Assembly: GCA_035388225.1 (NCBI GenBank)
Contig: DAOOPM010000003.1
Span: 62,001 to 126,000, forward strand
Reading direction: 5' to 3'
Source of the DNA: SB25 sp029560875
GTDB lineage: Bacteria; Bacteroidota; Bacteroidia; Bacteroidales; Tenuifilaceae
DNA length: 64,000 nucleotides
The translations under genes and the position numbers were made by a program. Under the pieces are notes generated by a model, which worked only from the letters and a program-made list of their open reading frames with translations, did not search any database and had not been told where the DNA came from. Each line of letters begins with the position of its first letter. The stretch's first letter is position 1. This document shows, in pieces, positions 62,601-64,000 of this stretch.

Positions 62601-62673
62601 TCAATTAGATTTGAGGACTGAGATTGATAACGGTTTTAAACTTTTTATAGGGAATTATTCATCCAAAAAATAA
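59614..62673 (+). CDS. DUF2723 (PMT-like) integral membrane protein
   Basis: The protein has 1019 residues. About eleven TM helices lie in the N-terminal ~600 residues, followed by a large periplasmic C-terminal region with helical repeats (DSALNVLNKVTDLMPHEKYP onward). The first luminal loop has MTIEPTASFWDCGEFIATAY and LEVGHPPGAPLFMMIARFFA, where an acidic residue lies as in protein O-mannosyltransferase-like GT-C enzymes. DUF2723 members in Bacteroidetes are thought to be GT-C glycosyltransferases acting in surface or protein glycosylation. Donor and acceptor are unknown. It precedes atpD by 99 bases. Confidence 0.82.
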   Translation: MNTFKRVNNIAGWIVFAVSALVYLMTIEPTASFWDCGEFIATAYKLEVGHPPGAPLFMMIARFFALFASEPSQVALMVNAMSGLLSAFTILFLFWTITHLARKLIVKGDVNISMSKIIAIIASGTVGALAYTFSDTFWFSAVEGEVYAMSSFFTAIVVWAILKWEDVADEPFANRWLIFIAYMMGLSIGVHLLNLLTIPAIAFVYYFRKYKTTRNGVIATFAISSVILLTILYVIIPGLFKLGSLFELMFVNGFGLPYFTGFIFYLILVFGALTLGILYTHKHNHSIFNTSLLVVTVILIGYSSYAMILIRARANTPINENNPSHVFSLINYLNREQYGDRPLIYGQYYNAPVESTKELNTRLQKNGRYEETWLKTKYNFDGRFKTLFPRMYSPAEDHVEQYKDWGMVEGTPIKIQNRNGETETRYKPTLGENLLFFFRYQVGHMYIRYFMWNFVGRQDDIQSHGGVENGNWISGIKPVDRIFVGNQNALTDDMKNHPARNTYFFLPLILGLIGIYYQLVLRKDKRNFFVVFMLFFLTGLAIVIYLNQYPLQPRERDYAYAGSFYAFTIWIGLGVLAIYEWTKKVLSETTAAGAAGILCMSVPLIMATQNWDDHDRSGRYTARDFAANYLNSCPPNAILFTNGDNDTFPLWYAQEVEGIRTDVRIVNLSLLGTDWYIDQMKMKCYESAPLPISMDHSKYVQGTRDIVYIYSRINESVELKNIMTFLASDDLNTKLQVPGESPLPYLPANKLKLTVSKEKVLSSGTVKAKDESLIVPTMEWTIKGSHIQKAAMMILEIIANNNWERPIYFVSPHGDGDVGLSEYLQHDGFAYRLVPIKTTPADFLSIGRIDNDILYEKLMSTFKWGRMNEPDVFIDHNNQRTAMVLKLRNTFNRLATQLIEEGKKDSALNVLNKVTDLMPHEKYPYDFFMIGIAENYYKLNQTEKANAIVKKYNDILVQKLKYIDSLESRFQSYFDYDYRVSLQTLSELSNMTSIYGQLDLRTEIDNGFKLFIGNYSSKK

Positions 62674-62742
62674 ATATTAAATTTTGATTGCACTTCACAT
62701 CAAAATGATGTTTATTTAGGGTGTTTTTTTTCCATTAGTTAG

Positions 62743-62750
62743 TAACTTTG
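62743..62750 (+). promoter_or_regulatory. Possible -7 element for atpD
   Basis: TAACTTTG at 62743-62750 matches the TAnnTTTG element and is placed 23 bases before the atpD ATG. No clear TTTG lies 19-20 nt upstream; only a T-run (62724-62731) is near, so the assignment is tentative. Confidence 0.4.
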
Positions 62751-62772
62751 AGTGTACTGAAAAATTTCGATT

Positions 62773-64000
62773 ATGTCTGAGATATATGGTGAAGTAGTTC
62801 AGATAATTGGTCCCGTGGTTGACGTTGCTTTTAGCAATGCAAACGTTAAACTCCCCGCCATTTATGAAGCGCTTGATTTGGTTCGCGAAGATGGAACCAA
62901 ATTAGTGCTTGAGTGTCAACAACACATTGGTGAAAGTACTGTTCGTACAATTGCAATGGATTCGACGGATGGTTTGTGCCGTGGAATGAAAGTTTATACA
63001 ACGGGCAAGTCAATCACAATGCCTGTTGGCGACCAAATTAAGGGTCGATTACTAAACGTAATTGGCGAAGCCATTGATGGTCTTTCATCGGTTAACCGTG
63101 AGAGTAACTACCAAATACACAATAAGCCACCAAAGTTTGACCAACTTAGTACCGAAAAAGAGGTACTATTTACGGGTATAAAGGTTATCGACCTATTAGA
63201 GCCATACTCAAAGGGCGGTAAAATTGGACTATTTGGAGGTGCAGGGGTTGGTAAAACCGTTATCATCATGGAGCTTATCAACAATATTGCAAAGGGTTAT
63301 AGCGGTATGTCAGTGTTTGCTGGCGTTGGTGAGCGTACCCGTGAGGGCAACGATTTGCTTCGCGAAATGATTGAATCGGATGTTATCCGTTACGGCGAAG
63401 AGTTCAAAAAATCCATGCTTGCAGGTGGTTGGGACTTAGAAAAGGTTGATAATAATGAAATAGCAAACTCCCAAGCCACGCTTATTTTTGGACAGATGAA
63501 CGAGCCTCCTGGAGCTCGAGCATCGGTAGCATTGTCGGGTTTAACCGTTGCTGAGTCGTTCCGCGATGGTGGCGAGGATGGACAAGGACGCGATATTCTT
63601 TTCTTTATCGATAATATTTTCCGTTTTACTCAAGCTGGTTCTGAGGTTTCCGCATTGCTTGGTCGTATGCCTTCGGCTGTAGGATACCAACCAACCCTTG
63701 CAACGGAAATGGGTTTAATGCAGGAACGTATCACATCAACTAAAAAGGGCTCTATTACATCTGTTCAAGCTATCTATGTACCTGCCGACGACTTAACAGA
63801 CCCTGCTCCTGCAACAACATTTGCCCACTTAGATGCGACTACGGTGTTAGACCGTAAAATTTCCGAGTTGGGTATTTACCCTGCAGTTAACCCGCTTGAT
63901 TCTACATCAAGAATCTTATCGCCCGATGTTGTAGGCGAAGAGCACTATAACACTGCTCAGCGTGTTAAGAACCTCCTACAGCGCTACAAGGAGTTGCAGG
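62773..64000 (+). CDS. atpD: ATP synthase F1 subunit beta (5' part)
   Basis: These are the first 409 codons of the catalytic beta subunit; the gene runs off the window. The start is MSEIYGEVVQIIGPVVDVAF. Walker A is GGAGVGKTV, followed by GVGERTREGNDLLREMIESD, Walker B LFFIDNIFRFTQAGSEVSAL, and PSAVGYQPTLATEMG. A short insertion after EEFKKSML (AGGWDLEKVDNNEIANS) before QATLIFGQMNEPPGARA is characteristic of Bacteroidetes beta subunits. atpA and atpG lie 61 kb away at the left edge; atpC is expected to follow outside the window. Confidence 0.98.
   Translation, partial: MSEIYGEVVQIIGPVVDVAFSNANVKLPAIYEALDLVREDGTKLVLECQQHIGESTVRTIAMDSTDGLCRGMKVYTTGKSITMPVGDQIKGRLLNVIGEAIDGLSSVNRESNYQIHNKPPKFDQLSTEKEVLFTGIKVIDLLEPYSKGGKIGLFGGAGVGKTVIIMELINNIAKGYSGMSVFAGVGERTREGNDLLREMIESDVIRYGEEFKKSMLAGGWDLEKVDNNEIANSQATLIFGQMNEPPGARASVALSGLTVAESFRDGGEDGQGRDILFFIDNIFRFTQAGSEVSALLGRMPSAVGYQPTLATEMGLMQERITSTKKGSITSVQAIYVPADDLTDPAPATTFAHLDATTVLDRKISELGIYPAVNPLDSTSRILSPDVVGEEHYNTAQRVKNLLQRYKELQ

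Overview
This window comes from an anaerobic, amino-acid-fermenting member of the Bacteroidetes, most likely Bacteroidales. The signs are Bacteroidetes-type promoters (TTTG, about 19-20 nt, TAnnTTTG), almost no Shine-Dalgarno sequences, two secreted proteins with type IX secretion (T9SS) sorting tails, a DUF2723 glycosyltransferase-like membrane protein, a GH92 glycosidase and an F1-beta insertion typical of the phylum. No rRNA, tRNA or CRISPR array was recognised.

Layout. 1-1662: 3' end of atpA and all of atpG; the matching atpD starts at 62773 and runs off the right edge. 1690-10789: mostly housekeeping and transport genes (Na/Pi cotransporter, RND-like exporter, polyprenyl synthase, universal stress protein, mnmH, AIM24-like protein, rsgA). 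10870-17645: an accessory island with three orphan polymorphic-toxin C-terminal domains, each followed by a putative immunity gene. They are separated by two near-identical REP-associated tyrosine transposase (RAYT) units and several families of palindromic repeats. 17571-26619: DEAD-box helicase, AEC transporter, YceI, dtd, MazG-like protein, deoC, sodium/solute symporter, nucleotidyltransferase, CorA. 27022-29628: a lysine-aminomutase-like radical SAM protein, a luciferase-like oxidoreductase and a small protein.

29903-46754: a complete lysine-to-butyrate fermentation locus. Lysine is converted by KamA, KamDE, Kdd (two tandem paralogues), Kce and Kal to crotonyl-CoA plus acetoacetate. Crotonyl-CoA is reduced by acyl-CoA dehydrogenase with EtfAB. 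A CoA-transferase (subunit genes 6 kb apart) and a thiolase close the cycle. A MaoC-type hydratase and a FabG/PhaB-type reductase look like an (R)-3-hydroxybutyryl-CoA branch linking crotonyl-CoA and acetoacetyl-CoA. KamB and KamC are the presumed reactivase of the B12-dependent KamDE mutase.

46977-48298: a second, solitary beta-propeller immunity-like gene. It is followed by a roughly 300-bp duplication of the sequence downstream of the helicase, including the helicase's last 24 codons, which suggests that this gene and the 10.9-17.6 kb island share a rearrangement history. 48561-62673: DUF3267 protein, GH92 glycosidase, T9SS endonuclease I, 5-formyl-THF cyclo-ligase, a large HExxH/beta-propeller/outer-membrane protein, a secreted endonuclease/phosphatase-fold protein, a SUI1 factor and the DUF2723 protein.

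The most unusual content is the RAYT/REP-bounded toxin-immunity cassette array, its rearranged relative at 47-48 kb, and the lysine locus with duplicated kdd, internal hairpins and an apparent (R)-specific C4 branch.
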